Source of the DNA: Lithodes maja
Lineage: Eukaryota > Arthropoda > Malacostraca > Decapoda > Lithodidae
DNA: 64,000 nucleotides
Direction: 5' to 3'
Assembly (NCBI GenBank): GCA_037953745.1
Contig: JBAKBP010007463.1
Span: 1-64,000, forward strand
The notes below the pieces were generated by a model that did not search any database, was not told the origin of the DNA, and saw only the letters and a program-made list of their open reading frames with translations. Below are positions 1 to 10,558 of this stretch, piece after piece. Within the stretch, counting starts at the first letter, position 1. Each line of letters starts with the position of its first letter. The translations under genes and the position numbers were made by a program.

Positions 1-65
1 CCCCCCCCATTATACCCCCCCTCCCTCCCCAATTATACCTCCCCCCTCCCCCCCCCTCCCCCTTA

Positions 66-135
<70 letters not shown>

Positions 136-190
136 GGTGGGGGAGGGTTATTTTTTATTTTTATTTTATTTTATTTTTCTAATTGTAGAT
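1..190. repeat. Low-complexity tract: C-rich, (TA)n, poly-T
   Basis: The window opens with a C-rich pyrimidine tract containing repeated CCCATTATACC-like units, then (TA)n at about 64-103 and a T run at about 104-134. A very similar CCCATTATAC-type tract reappears at 2213-2275, on the other side of the RTE-like insertion. No gene is visible. Confidence 0.9.
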
Positions 191-201
191 TGATATAATA
201 T

Positions 202-2156
202 CTATCTATCTATCTATCTATTCTATCTATCTATATGCTCAGGCCCAATCCCCATTTTGGGGGTAGCCGACTCAAGACAGAGCAAGAACAGGGAAAACAC
301 AAAAAAACAACATAAAACAACAAATAAACACAGATAAAAAACACAAACTCACACACATCCAGGTCACCCAGGAGAAGACCCAGAGACCAGGGTCACCAAG
401 GTCACTCCAGCACTCCCCCGGCCCCCGACCACCCGGAGAGGTTCCGATCTCGGCAGGCAGACATGCAGCGGAGCCAAAGCCACAAGCCCTCCCACCACAC
501 TTCCAGGCGCACCCTTCATATTAATCGTCTCCCCGGGCCAGGCGCCTGATGGACTATTCTCTAGTCCAACTTGCGCCCGACCCCTTACTCCAAATGACCA
601 CGTGTTCACTCAACTATTCACAAGCATTCTCCATTCACTCCTGTCCACCACCACTTCCCCTGCCTGATCTATAGTCATTCCTCTATCATCCAAAGCCTTT
701 CTTACACAGTCTCTCCATCTCAATGGGGGTCTTCCTGCCCTTCTATCTCCCCTTGTACCTGACTCACATATTCTCTTTGTAAGCCTTTCATCTCCCATTC
801 GTTCAACATGACCATACCAGCTCAGCACCCTTCTGTCCACTCTGGCTGACAAATGTTCCTGCTGCCCCACTCTCCTACGTATCTCTTCATTCCTCAATCT
901 GTCTCTACGAGTAACTCCACACATACTCCTCAAGCAGCTCATCTCCATCACATCCAGCCCTCTTTTCTCCTTTTTCTTCAGAGCCCATGTCTCAGCCCCA
1001 TACATCACTGTTGGCACAACAATTCCTTGATACAGTGCACTTTTTACTTTCACTCCGAGATTTCTCGTCTTCCACATACTTCCCATTGCTCCGAAAACCT
1101 TCCTTCCTTCACACACTCTCTGTTTTACCTCCACTTCCATACCTCCACTCCTGCTTATCGTTCCTCCTAGATATTTAAAACACTCTACTTGTTCCAATAT
1201 TTCCCCATCCAGCCTCACATCTAGATTCACCCTATGCTCTCCCCTATTACACACCATTACTTTACTTTTATTGACGTTCACCTTCAGTTTCCTCCTTCCA
1301 CAAACCACACCAAACTCTTTGACTACCCGCTGCAGTTTCTCATCAGAATCCGCCACCAATGCTGTGTCATCAGCGAACAGCAACTGATTCAACTCCCAAT
1401 CTCTACCATTCTTTCCTACTAAACCCAATCCTCTTCCCATAGTTCTCCTTTTCACCTCCCTCACCACACCATCCATAAACATATTAAACAGCCATGGTGA
1501 CATTACACAACCCTGTCGCAAACCTACCTTTACCTCAAACCATTCACTCAACTCACCATTTCCTACTCTCACACATGCTCTGCTCCCTTCATAAAAACTC
1601 TTAACTGCTTCTAACAAATTTCCTCCTATTTCATAAATCCTTAACACCTTCCACATTGCTTCACGGTCCACACGATCATACGCTTTTTCCAAGTCCATAA
1701 AAGCCCAAAATATCTCCTTATGCTTCTCTAAATACTTCTCGCATAACTGTCTTACTGCAAACATCTGATCCACGCACCCTCTTCCCCTCCTAAAACCGCA
1801 CTGTTCTTCTCCTATTGCAACTTCCGTACACTTTATTATCCTCTCTATCAACACCCTGCCATACAGCTTTCCAACCACTGACAATAAACTAATACCTCTA
1901 TAACTTGAACACTCCTGCCGATCTCCCTTCCCCTTGTACAACGGCACAATACATGCACTCTTCCAGTCTATTGGTACCCTTGACACAACAAAGCACACGT
2001 TGAAAAGTCTCACCAACCAATCTATTATCACATCTCCACCCTTCTTTATACACTCCACAGCAATACCATCCAAACCTTCTGCTTTTCCCGCTCTCATTTG
2101 TTTCACTGCTTCTTTCACCTCATTTTCCTCAATCCTTTCATTCATTCCCTGCCACC
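202..2156 (-). mobile_element. RTE-like non-LTR retrotransposon, 5'-truncated (copy 1)
   Basis: A minus-strand LINE insertion is bounded by a perfect 11-bp direct repeat, TGATATAATAT, at 191-201 and 2157-2167. The 3' end carries a GATA-type tetranucleotide tail (plus strand TATC repeats, 202-233). The 5' end stops inside the reverse transcriptase region, which is the usual 5' truncation of target-primed insertion. A second copy at 40133-41322 has the same kind of tail and also an 11-bp duplication. RTE assignment rests on the C-terminal style of the RT and the short tetranucleotide-tailed 3' end. It is likely but not proved. Confidence 0.8.
610..2145 (-). CDS. Reverse transcriptase of RTE-like LINE, 5'-truncated
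   Basis: This is an uninterrupted minus-strand frame of about 511 codons. Reading from the 5' end there is an N-terminal RT block (KAEGLDGIAVE), an EEQCGFRRGRG block, catalytic motif A (FMDLEKAYDRVD), motif B (LRQGCVMSPWLFN) and the catalytic FADD (QLLFADDTALV). A C-terminal part with YGAETWALKK and a WYGHVERM block follows. The endonuclease that should precede RT is missing because of truncation at the (TA)n site. The stop at 610-612 is probably the natural end, since about 370 bp of 3' region and the GATA tail follow. The true start is not present. Copy 2 at 40133-41306 shares the same blocks. Confidence 0.85.
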   Translation of the reverse strand: MNERIEENEVKEAVKQMRAGKAEGLDGIAVECIKKGGDVIIDWLVRLFNVCFVVSRVPIDWKSACIVPLYKGKGDRQECSSYRGISLLSVVGKLYGRVLIERIIKCTEVAIGEEQCGFRRGRGCVDQMFAVRQLCEKYLEKHKEIFWAFMDLEKAYDRVDREAMWKVLRIYEIGGNLLEAVKSFYEGSRACVRVGNGELSEWFEVKVGLRQGCVMSPWLFNMFMDGVVREVKRRTMGRGLGLVGKNGRDWELNQLLFADDTALVADSDEKLQRVVKEFGVVCGRRKLKVNVNKSKVMVCNRGEHRVNLDVRLDGEILEQVECFKYLGGTISRSGGMEVEVKQRVCEGRKVFGAMGSMWKTRNLGVKVKSALYQGIVVPTVMYGAETWALKKKEKRGLDVMEMSCLRSMCGVTRRDRLRNEEIRRRVGQQEHLSARVDRRVLSWYGHVERMGDERLTKRICESGTRGDRRAGRPPLRWRDCVRKALDDRGMTIDQAGEVVVDRSEWRMLVNS

Positions 2157-2167
2157 TGATATAATAT

Positions 2168-2519
2168 ATATATATATATATATATCATTCGTATTTATGT
2201 ATTTATCTAGGTTATGCCCCCTCCCTCCCCCATTATACACCCTCCCCCTCTTCCCCCATTATACCCCCCTCCCCCCATATATAATTCATTCATTCATTCA
2301 ATCATCACTTCCGAGGTTCGGGGCCCACCTTCATTCACCCACCTTCATTCACCCATCACCATCATCATCATCATCATCATATCAATTTCTACTACATTTT
2401 GCACTACAGTGGATATACAGTAGGCCTCCTAGGGAAACCACTCTAAAAAAATAACGAGTCCAGTGCAGTACCTCTTTGGGTGGCTTGGAAATTTGCACAT
2501 ATTTCTCTGGTTTGACACC

Positions 2520-2550
<31 letters not shown>

Positions 2551-2624
2551 TATCCACACACATACATTACCATTACCATTTACCATTCTTTATATTTTGT
2601 TTGACACCTTGTATATATATAATT

Positions 2625-2679
<55 letters not shown>

Positions 2680-2699
2680 TGTTTATATATATATATATA

Positions 2700-2749
<50 letters not shown>

Positions 2750-2830
2750 TACTTTATTTTATTTACGTGTACAATATAATTATTTCTGAATTTATTACCT
2801 GAAGATTACCTGGCTTTCTTATTTTGTTTT
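2168..2830. repeat. Microsatellite-rich stretch
   Basis: This stretch holds (TA)n at 2168-2186, the CCCATTATAC pyrimidine tract at 2213-2275, (ATTC)n at about 2285-2300, (CAT)n at about 2346-2380, (TA)n at 2520-2546 and a long (TA)n block at 2611-2746. Apparent reading frames here are translations of the dinucleotide repeat. No gene is visible. Confidence 0.9.
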
Positions 2831-2940
2831 TTCAGTGTCAACCCAGGAGCCATTTCCCTTCTCGTTGGAAAGGGTGTATATTGTGGCAAAGATATACAAC
2901 TGTATAAACATTCTCATATATTTTCATAACAATAACAATG

Positions 2941-3755
2941 CATGGAAACAATTGCGCATAGCTCACGAACCAATTACTCTATATTATTTTTGTTTTCACC
3001 ATTGGAAAGAGCACAATTTTCCGATTCCGGTGATATATACAGTTATATACGTATCTGACCAAATAACTCAACCACGAGGTGGGGAACAGCTCGGAACCCG
3101 GCTAGCATCGCCGGAACAGAGACGGGTGAAGCGTAAATATTCGCATTTTGGCTCTTCATTTCAAATATTCATAGCGCAAAAAGTATTTGTCCTAGGAACT
3201 TCTAGTTTGTTTTATACTCATCAGCATTATTTGCCGTATTCATTCAGCCTAAATTTAAAACCATACACTTCGTAGCAACGAAATAAATCGAAAATGTTAT
3301 AAACCATATCAATCAAAATCAGATTTTTGTTTTTTTCGGTCATTGCATGGAAACAATTGTGCATAGCTCGCGAACCAATTATGCTATATTATTTTGGTTT
3401 TCACCATTGGAAAGAGCACAATTTTCCGATTCCGGTGATATATACAGTTATATACGTATCCGAGCAAATAACGCAACCACGAGGTGGGGAACAGCTCGGA
3501 ACCCGGCTAGCATCGCCGGAACAGAGATGGGTGAAGCGTAAATATTCGCATTTTGGCTCTTCATTTCAAATATTCATAGCGCAAAAAGTATTTGTCCTAG
3601 GAACTTCTAGTTTGTTTTATACTCATCAGCATTATTTGCCGTATTCATACAGCCTTAATTTAAAACCATACACTTCGTAGCAACGAAATAAATTGAAAAT
3701 GTTATAAACCATATAAATCAAAATCATATATTTTTTGTTTTCGGTCACTGCTTGA
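2941..3755. repeat. Tandem repeat with 405-bp period, two full units plus a decayed third
   Basis: CATGGAAACAATTG starts at 2941 and again at 3346. The ACCACGAGGTGGGGAAC block recurs at 3071 and 3476. The AAACCATAT..AATCAAAATCA block recurs at 3301 and 3706. All three give exactly 405 bp. A third unit begins with CGGTCACTGC at 3742, 405 bp after CGGTCATTGC at 3337, and then decays. Units one and two differ by scattered substitutions. The period is divisible by three, so a long frame stays open in both, but I see no protein signature. It is best read as a satellite-like tandem repeat or part of a repeat-bearing element. Confidence 0.85.
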
Positions 3756-3769
3756 GAACTATTGAAGAT

Positions 3770-4356
3770 AAACAATTTCTGTTTCCAGATTTGGAAAGAG
3801 GAGAAAAAATACTATTATTTGAGCAAAAACAAATATGGTCATCACTCACAATTTAGAGCTAGGACGGTGTGAAGACAATTGCATGGGAAATAATTGTATT
3901 CCGGACTCATTTACACTTTCATATTTCGATTTATTTACATTTTTTTTTTATTTTATCATGTACTATAAATATTCCTCTTTCCATTGATATATGATACATC
4001 ACAATAAACAGCATTCTGGTGGATGGAAATCGCGAAAAATGTAAGGCTTCGACAACACTCATGAGCCAAATTCAAGACCCAAAATACTTGTCAAGCGCCT
4101 ACTTGGACTTATTGGAACATAATATGATGTAGGGAGTTAATATGGGTACAAAGACTGAAAGAACCCAACTATGAGTTACATTTAAATACATTACTGCAAA
4201 ACATAGGAAACAGAACACACAAGTAAACCACAGCCAATTTGGTTGTATGTATATTGAGTCACTTACAGTGATGCTAATCAGTCATGTCGCAGCTGTCATT
4301 ACGTTTGGCTCGCTCTGGGCTGTGTTTATTTCAGTCAGATGTTGAATAGGGTGGGT
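3770..4356. other. No gene recognised
   Basis: This is AT-rich sequence with the decayed end of the 405-bp repeat at its left. I see no recognisable coding or structural feature up to the poly-T run that marks the next LINE. Confidence 0.6.
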
Positions 4357-5404
4357 AAGTTTTTATTTTTTTTTTTGTGATTGAGGGAGGCAAACGGCAT
4401 AACTGCCTATAGCGAGTGCCTCCCCCATAGTTGAAAGAGTGACAGGGCCAAAATCAAGGGACGTTCGAGCCAAAATGCCTGGACACACGGAGTTTGAAGC
4501 AATTTAAGTCATAGGAAGAGGGAAAGACTGATTCTGGGAGAGAGTTCCAGAGCTCAGCTGTTGAGTAGAAGAAAGTTTGATAGTAACGTTTCACTCTTGG
4601 GTTGGAGAGTTGCACAGAGTAGGGGTGGGATTGAGTTGCAAGACGGGTACCACGTGCCCTACGTAAAGGAGGTGGTATGCATTGGGATAGCTCTGAGGAA
4701 CATTGATTATTATAGTAGCGATAGAATAGCGAGAGAGATGCAACATTGCGGCGGAGAGAGAGAGATTGCAGAGAGTTGGTGAGTGGACGGGAGTTAATGA
4801 TACGAAAGGCCTTCCTTTCAACCTTGTCCAGGAGAGCGGTGTGAGAGGAACCTCCCCACACATGTGAACAATACTCAATACAAGGGCGCACTATGCCCCC
4901 GTACAGAGCAAGAAGCTGTGCAGGGGAAAAGAACCCCCTAAGGCGGTTGAGCACACCCAGCTTCTGGGAGGCTGCCTTAGCAAGACTGGTAATATGGTCC
5001 TTCCAAATGAGAGCAGAAGAAAAAGAGACACCAAGAATATTGAGAGAAGATGAAGGGTTGATTTTTGTATTGTTGAAGAATAAGGGATAGTCCGCTGGGA
5101 GATCCTGACGGGTAGATAGATGGAGAAATTGGGTTTTGGAAGCATTAAAGTTAACAAGGTTTTCTCTGCCCCAATTGGAAATAGTATTTAGATCAGAATT
5201 TAAGAGTTCTATGGCTTCATTACGTTTGTCGTTGAGGGATTGCTGGCTGGGGCATTCTGAAAAACTAATGGAGTAGTGTAAGGTTGAGTCGTCTGCGTAT
5301 GAATGGATGGGAATTAAGGTACAGTTAAGGAGATCATTTATAAAAATTAGAAAGAGAATAGGAGATAGGACAGAGCCCTGAGGAACACCGGAGTTTATAG
5401 AGTG
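4357..5404 (-). mobile_element. 5'-truncated LINE of the Jockey/CR1 group
   Basis: This is a minus-strand LINE fragment. Its 3' end is marked by an A-rich tail, seen on the plus strand as T runs at about 4357-4376. It contains only the second half of the reverse transcriptase. The 5' end fades near 5404 into a GGTAAGTGA repeat. No clear target duplication was found. The clade is uncertain; the C-terminal region resembles Jockey/CR1-type elements of arthropods. Confidence 0.7.
4454..5404 (-). pseudogene. Reverse transcriptase C-terminal half of a LINE
   Basis: Read on the minus strand from about 5404, the frame begins with SGVPQGSVLSPILF (RT motif B). It continues to a YADDSTLHYS box (the catalytic Asp pair) and then the thumb and C-terminal region (LNRLRGFFSPAQLLALYGG..RPCIEYCSHVWGG) to a stop at 4454. 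This single frame stays open for about 310 codons, so the fragment is fairly fresh despite lacking everything 5' of motif B. Without its endonuclease and first RT motifs it cannot be functional. Confidence 0.75.
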
Positions 5405-5849
5405 AGGTAAGTGAGGTAAGTAAGTGTAGGAATATGATTATATATCTCACTCGTAACAAATAAATCAAGTTATAGACATTGCTGATACCAATTATTGATC
5501 GAAATATACTTGGTACCGATACATCACTTATTAGCCCGACTGTACCATTGTTAATGTGCTTGCATTATCTTTACGACCTTCAGGAAGAACGTTCCCAGAG
5601 CGTGAATGTTTGTGCAATATGGTAAATTCAGTACGTGGACAACATATCATATAATTATAGACTGGCAAACCACGGAATAACCAGCTGACCTAGGAATACA
5701 GAAGGTAATTAGTAGATACAGAGACAGCCTGATGGTAATAATGTTGGAAGCAAACAAGATAAATACTCGCCCACGAAGCCAAGGAGGCGGAAGATGAGAA
5801 GAAACTACACTAAGAAAATATAAATGTGGGGCAACATACCTCCCATAAC

Positions 5850-5910
<61 letters not shown>

Positions 5911-6544
5911 ACACTAACTAAAGAGTCTGGCCATCAATCTGAAATAGTAGACATTGAGTTGAAGACAATCACAGGAAAGAGAGAGAGAGTTACATACAAA
6001 TACATAAGCTACACAGGCAGCACAATCCCTACTAGGCAGTCCGGACTTATTATAATATAGCAATTGCTACAAACTGGAAGGTGAAGACAGCAAAGTAGAA
6101 TGCTCTCTCCTCACCCACCCGGGACATATATCAATAAGGCACTTGTCGGCCAACATAATGAGGAAACATTTTGTGCGACAATTTATGAAATTTTTAGCGC
6201 TATTTCTTTTCTTTACATATTTTGTATATATATTTGTACTATATACTTCTTACTTACTATTTTCTATCTGTCTATTTTACTGTCCTACTTTTCCTTCTGG
6301 GGACGGTAGGCTAGGAATCCTCCTACCCTTGTAAATTTCATCTACTAGACGAGACAGAGAAAGGGGTAAGGGAACGCAAAAGTGGTACCAAAACATAACA
6401 ATTGGAACTTTAAATGTTGTTTCTGTTCGGTCTGTCTCAGGTGTGGCACCCCCAGCTACGGGGTGTGCATGAGCATATACATACCTACACACATACATAC
6501 ATACATACATGCCGGAACATTGTTCGATGACACCCCAGATGACG
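5405..6544. repeat. Non-coding stretch with (GA)n and (ACAT)n microsatellites
   Basis: It contains a pure (GA)n block at about 5851-5907 and an (ACAT)n block at about 6483-6509. The rest is AT-rich with no recognised gene. Frames that open here run through the microsatellites. Confidence 0.8.
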
Positions 6545-6868
6545 GCACTCTTCGTGACTCTCGTTACACTCTTGTTGACTCTTGTTACACTCTTGTTGAC
6601 TTGTGTTGACTCGTACCGACTCTTTTTTTTCGTACCCTGGAATTTGACCGTTATTTTTCAAATTTCCTCAACTCGTGTTGGGTTCGTGTTACACTCTCTT
6701 TGTGACTCTTGTTAACTCTCCGTGACTCGTACGGACTCTTGGATGAACACATACCGACTTGTTGACTCTTGATGAATCGGTAACAGTGACCTACTTGGGC
6801 TGGTTCTTGCCAGAGTCACGAAGAGTGTCACCCATCGTTCACTCGTGCTGGACTCGGGCACCGACTGT
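6545..6868. repeat. Degenerate tandem array of ACTCTTGTT-type units
   Basis: Phrases such as GACTCTTGTTACACTCTTG, GTTGACTCGTACCGACTC and GTGACTCTTGTTAACTC recur irregularly. This looks like a decayed minisatellite based on a roughly 9-10 base motif. No protein or RNA gene is seen. Confidence 0.6.
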
Positions 6869-7129
6869 TGTATAAGAACATAAGAACATAAGAACATAAG
6901 AAAATGGGAGTCTGCAGAAAGCCGATTGGCCTAAGCAAGGCAGATCCCTGTCCCACACAACCCCAATTACAAAGCCCAATTATAGGCTCAACACTCTAAT
7001 ACCCTGGATCATCTTACCAAAACGGTTAGAGAGTAACGCAGGATTACGGGGGTCTGCAGAGCGCTGATTGGCCCAACCTGGCTGATCCCTCTTCACACCC
7101 AACCCTTCTCGTCCATATGCTTATCCAAT

Positions 7130-9036
7130 TTTATCTTAAAGCTCCCTACCGTTTTTGATCCCACTATAGCACTTGGTAGTCCATGCCACCCATCTACAAC
7201 TCTGTTACCAAACCAATATTTGCCTATATCTTATCTGAAACGAAATTTATCTAATTTGAAACCATTGGTACGAGTTCTTTCGCTATCACTGAGCTTTAGT
7301 ACATTTGTCATGTCCCCTTTGTTAATCCCACTAACCCGCTTGAACACCTCTATCATATCCCCTCTAACTCTGCGTCTCTCTAACGAATGTAAACCTAATT
7401 TCTTCAGCCTCTCTTCATACAGAAGATTTCTAATATTATGGATCATTTTTGTCATTCTACACTGTACTCTCTCCAATGAATCTATGTCCATTCTGTAATA
7501 AGGACACCAAAATTGGACAGCATAATCCATATGGGGTCTCACTAATGACAAGTAAAGTTTTAAGATAACATCAGCAGTTCTGTTACTCACACTCCTAGAG
7601 ATGAACCCGAGAATCCTGTTTGCCTTATTACGAACTCTTATACACTGTTTTCTAGGCTTCAAATCATTGCTAACAAACACACCTAGATCTTTCTCGCAGT
7701 CTGAATTTTCTAATTCTAAATTAGCTAGTTTATATTTAACATTTGCTTGCTCTTCCCTATCGTTAATACCTTGCATTTGTCAATGTTAAACTTCATCTGC
7801 CAATTTACTGACCATTCATGTAAGGTATCTAGATCCCTTTGGAGGCACTATATCGCTATCTAAATCAATTGATCTCCCCATTTTAGTATCGTCTGTGAAT
7901 TTAGTTATCCCACTAGTTATACCTAAATCTAGGTCATCTATGTATATAAGAAACAACAGGGGACCTAATACCGATCCCTGGGGGACACCACTTTTGACTG
8001 CTCCCCACTCTGACTTGGTACCATTTATGCTGACTCTCTGTTTCCTACCAATTAGTCATGACCTAATCCATCCCAACAACGACCCTCCTATTCCGTGTGC
8101 CTCAACCTTTCTCATCAATCTCTCATGAGGGACTCTGTCGAAAGCTATACTGAAATCTAAATATATAATATCATATGACTTGTCACTATCTACTGCTTCA
8201 TATACCTCTGAGAAAAAGCTAAGCAAATTAGTAAGGCAAGAACGTCCCTGAGTGAATCCATGCTGAGAAGAATTTATTAAGTTAAATTTTACTAAGTGGC
8301 TTCTAATTTTCCTAGCAATAATAGACTCTAGCAACTTTCCTATGATTGATGTGAGACTAATGGGACGGTAATTAAGGCTATCGATTTATCACCTTTTTTG
8401 AAGATCGGAACTACATTTGCAAGCTTCCAAGCTTTTGGAACTAAACCTGTTTCTAATGACTTGTTAAATAAAAATGCTAATGGACTACTTAACTCATCTC
8501 TGCATTCTTTTAATACTCTAGCATATACCTCGTCAGGACCAGGCGATTTTTGAGGTTTCAGTCCGTCAATTTCCTTAAGCACATCATTTCTACTTATACT
8601 AACTGTACTTAACATATTTTCTATACTCTCACTATTCTCCTAATGAAGTTTTTAGGGGACCTATTACATCTCTACCTTTAGATTTATATAGTTGGTAATA
8701 AGCTTTAGGGTTATTTTTTGAGTCACTGGCTATCCTTATTTCATAATTTCTTTTTGCTTTCCTGATTTCCTTTTTGACCTGTCTTGATAGAGTCTGATAG
8801 TATATATGTAGATGATTTTCGCCTTTCTTTATTTTTCTATATATTCCTTTCTTTTTTCCTATAAGATCTATTAGCTTATTAGTCATCCATTTTGGTTGGT
8901 TCTGCGTCGATCTAAATCTTCTTTTAGGGATATATTTATTTTGAGCATTGTGGAGTGAAGCAATAAACTGGTTATATGTAGGTGGCAAGTTTAACTCTGG
9001 CATATCCTGACTTAATTGCTTAACAATAGGGTCCAC
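7130..9036 (-). pseudogene. CR1 ORF2 reverse transcriptase, decayed (copy 1)
   Basis: Homology with the copy 2 RT runs through broken frames at 8632-9036 (linker), 8340-8615 (KSPGPDEVYARVLKEC, VVPIFKKGDKS), 8056-8334 (HGFTQGRSCLTNLL, IYLDFSIAFDRVPH) and 7231-7776 (thumb and C-terminus). A frameshift near 8370 and a Trp-to-stop change near 8055 split it. The catalytic box reads KFTDDTKM near 7885, where copy 2 has KFADDTKM. The Asp pair is kept but the preceding Ala is Thr. The copy is dead. Confidence 0.8.
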
Positions 9037-9230
9037 CCTTAAGTCTCTTCTTAGCCCACCATAATCGGCTTTTCTGAAATATGGGATAACTGTCGTATTC
9101 TCTTTAGCAATCCCTTTGTATATTAAAATAAATAGATTTATGATCGCTATTTCCTAGGTGGTCACCAATCTCTACATTATTTATCATATGTTCATTGTTA
9201 CTGAAAACTAAATCAAGAATATTAATACCT

Positions 9231-10061
9231 CTAGTCGGCGTATCTATGAATTGAAATAAAAAAACTATCTTGTACTACCTCAATAAACTCTGCTGAATCG
9301 GAGTTGCCTATTTGGTGCTGCCAATCACTGTTCGGAAAATTAAAATTCCCCATAATGCACACGTTGCTAAACCTTGATGCTATTTTAATTTCCTCCCATA
9401 AAGATGTTCCGCCATTTCTACTCATATTAGGCGGTCTATATATAACTCCAATAACTATGGTCTCACTACCTTCGTTAACCTCTACCCAAACACTTTCATT
9501 ATCATTATTTAGTCTAATACCTGATTTAATACAGCTTTTTAATGTACTCCTGACAAACACTACTATACCCCCGCCCCTCCTACTTGTTATGTCATATTTA
9601 AGCAAACTATATCCTGGAATATCAAATTCTGCAAAAAAATGCCTAGATTCTGTATTAATCCACGTTTCAGTTAACGCTATTATGTCTATATTTTCTGTGC
9701 TAACGAGTGCTCTAAGTTTGTTCATTTTGTTACATAAACTCCTACAATTTGTATAATATACCCTCAACCTATAACTTTTATTTGCAACTAATTTTCTATT
9801 GTGTTTAGCTAACTTATTATTTCTTGTTGAACTACTAGCTCTAGACGGAAATTCTACTCTATCAGTATTCTCATCTTTACTATCAGTTACATGTGTACAT
9901 TGTGTAGTGTTATCGATACTACTATTACACATCACTATATCCGCATTATCTTGACTGATTATTTCTATTTTACTCACTGGTTTGTCACATGAAGTACCTG
10001 CTCCATATGGAGACAGTATTTTACTTACACACCCAGGTTTTTTAACGAAACCCCGCAACAA
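9231..10061 (-). pseudogene. CR1 ORF2 AP-endonuclease domain (copy 1)
   Basis: In the minus frame the sequence shows VYYTNCRSLCNKMNKLRAL, then ALTETWI (the catalytic Glu block), RRGGGIVVFVR, VIGVIYRPPN and a block ending MGNFNFPNSDW. This is the APE-like endonuclease that nicks target DNA in CR1 elements. Copy 2 has MGDFNFPNIDW at the last block, so the catalytic Asp is replaced by Asn here. The frame is lost after about 9231 and the linker to RT is broken. It is downstream of and nearly overlapping ORF1, as in copy 2. Confidence 0.8.
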
Positions 10062-10558
10062 TCTTGTCCAGTGAGCTGGCTAAGGTCGAAACTCCTAGTC
10101 GAGAAAGATGTACTCCATCCTGGGCCTACAGTTCATCCTTACCATAGAAGTGGGTCCAGTTATCTAGGAATGGTATTGACTTTGCCTTGCATTACTTCTC
10201 CAGCCGGCTATTTACACCAATAGCCCTGGAGGACCATTCCTTCCGTACCCCTCTTCTTGGCAGGATACTGTCTACCACAGGAAATCCACCCTTCTCCTTG
10301 ATCCTCTCCAGCATTTCCTGGTACTTGGTCAGCAACTCCTCAGTCCTGCAACTCCATATGTCATTGGACCCCGCGTTGATGAAGATAATGGGGTCCTCCC
10401 CACCCACTTCTAGGACACCATCCATCTTCTCTGCCACCCTCCCGACTCCGGCACCAGGTAGGCAGACAACTTTACTAACATGAGTGTTAGTAGCCCCGTC
10501 AAGGTACCTAACCATTGAATCACCGACAATGAACTTAGCTTTTTTCCGTTGTCGACGT
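10062..10558 (-). pseudogene. CR1 ORF1, esterase (SGNH/GDSL) domain (copy 1, interrupted)
   Basis: The minus frame contains KFIVGDSMVRYL (SGNH block I, nucleophile Ser) and INAGSNDIW (block III, Gly-x-Asn-Asp). A region ending ILPRRGVRKEWSSRAIG..NSRLEK follows, after which frame quality falls. An esterase domain in ORF1 is established for some CR1-like LINEs; its role in retrotransposition is not settled. The ORF1 N-terminus is displaced to 20098-20478 by the Gypsy insertion, which cut just upstream of the GDSM motif. Copy 2 keeps the block V His (DGVHLS). Confidence 0.85.

Noticed and set aside
853..1422. Plus-strand Ser/Pro/His-rich frames
   Set aside because: They lie opposite the RTE-like reverse transcriptase and are shadows of its codon composition.
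2463..2789. Open frames of about 100 codons made of alternating Tyr/Ile
   Set aside because: They are translations of (TA)n microsatellites; the same occurs near 22185-22475, 26261-26541 and 42761-43013.
2835..3680. Protein-coding interpretation of the 405-bp repeat
   Set aside because: The frame persists only because the period is divisible by three; no domain, signal peptide or codon constraint is evident.
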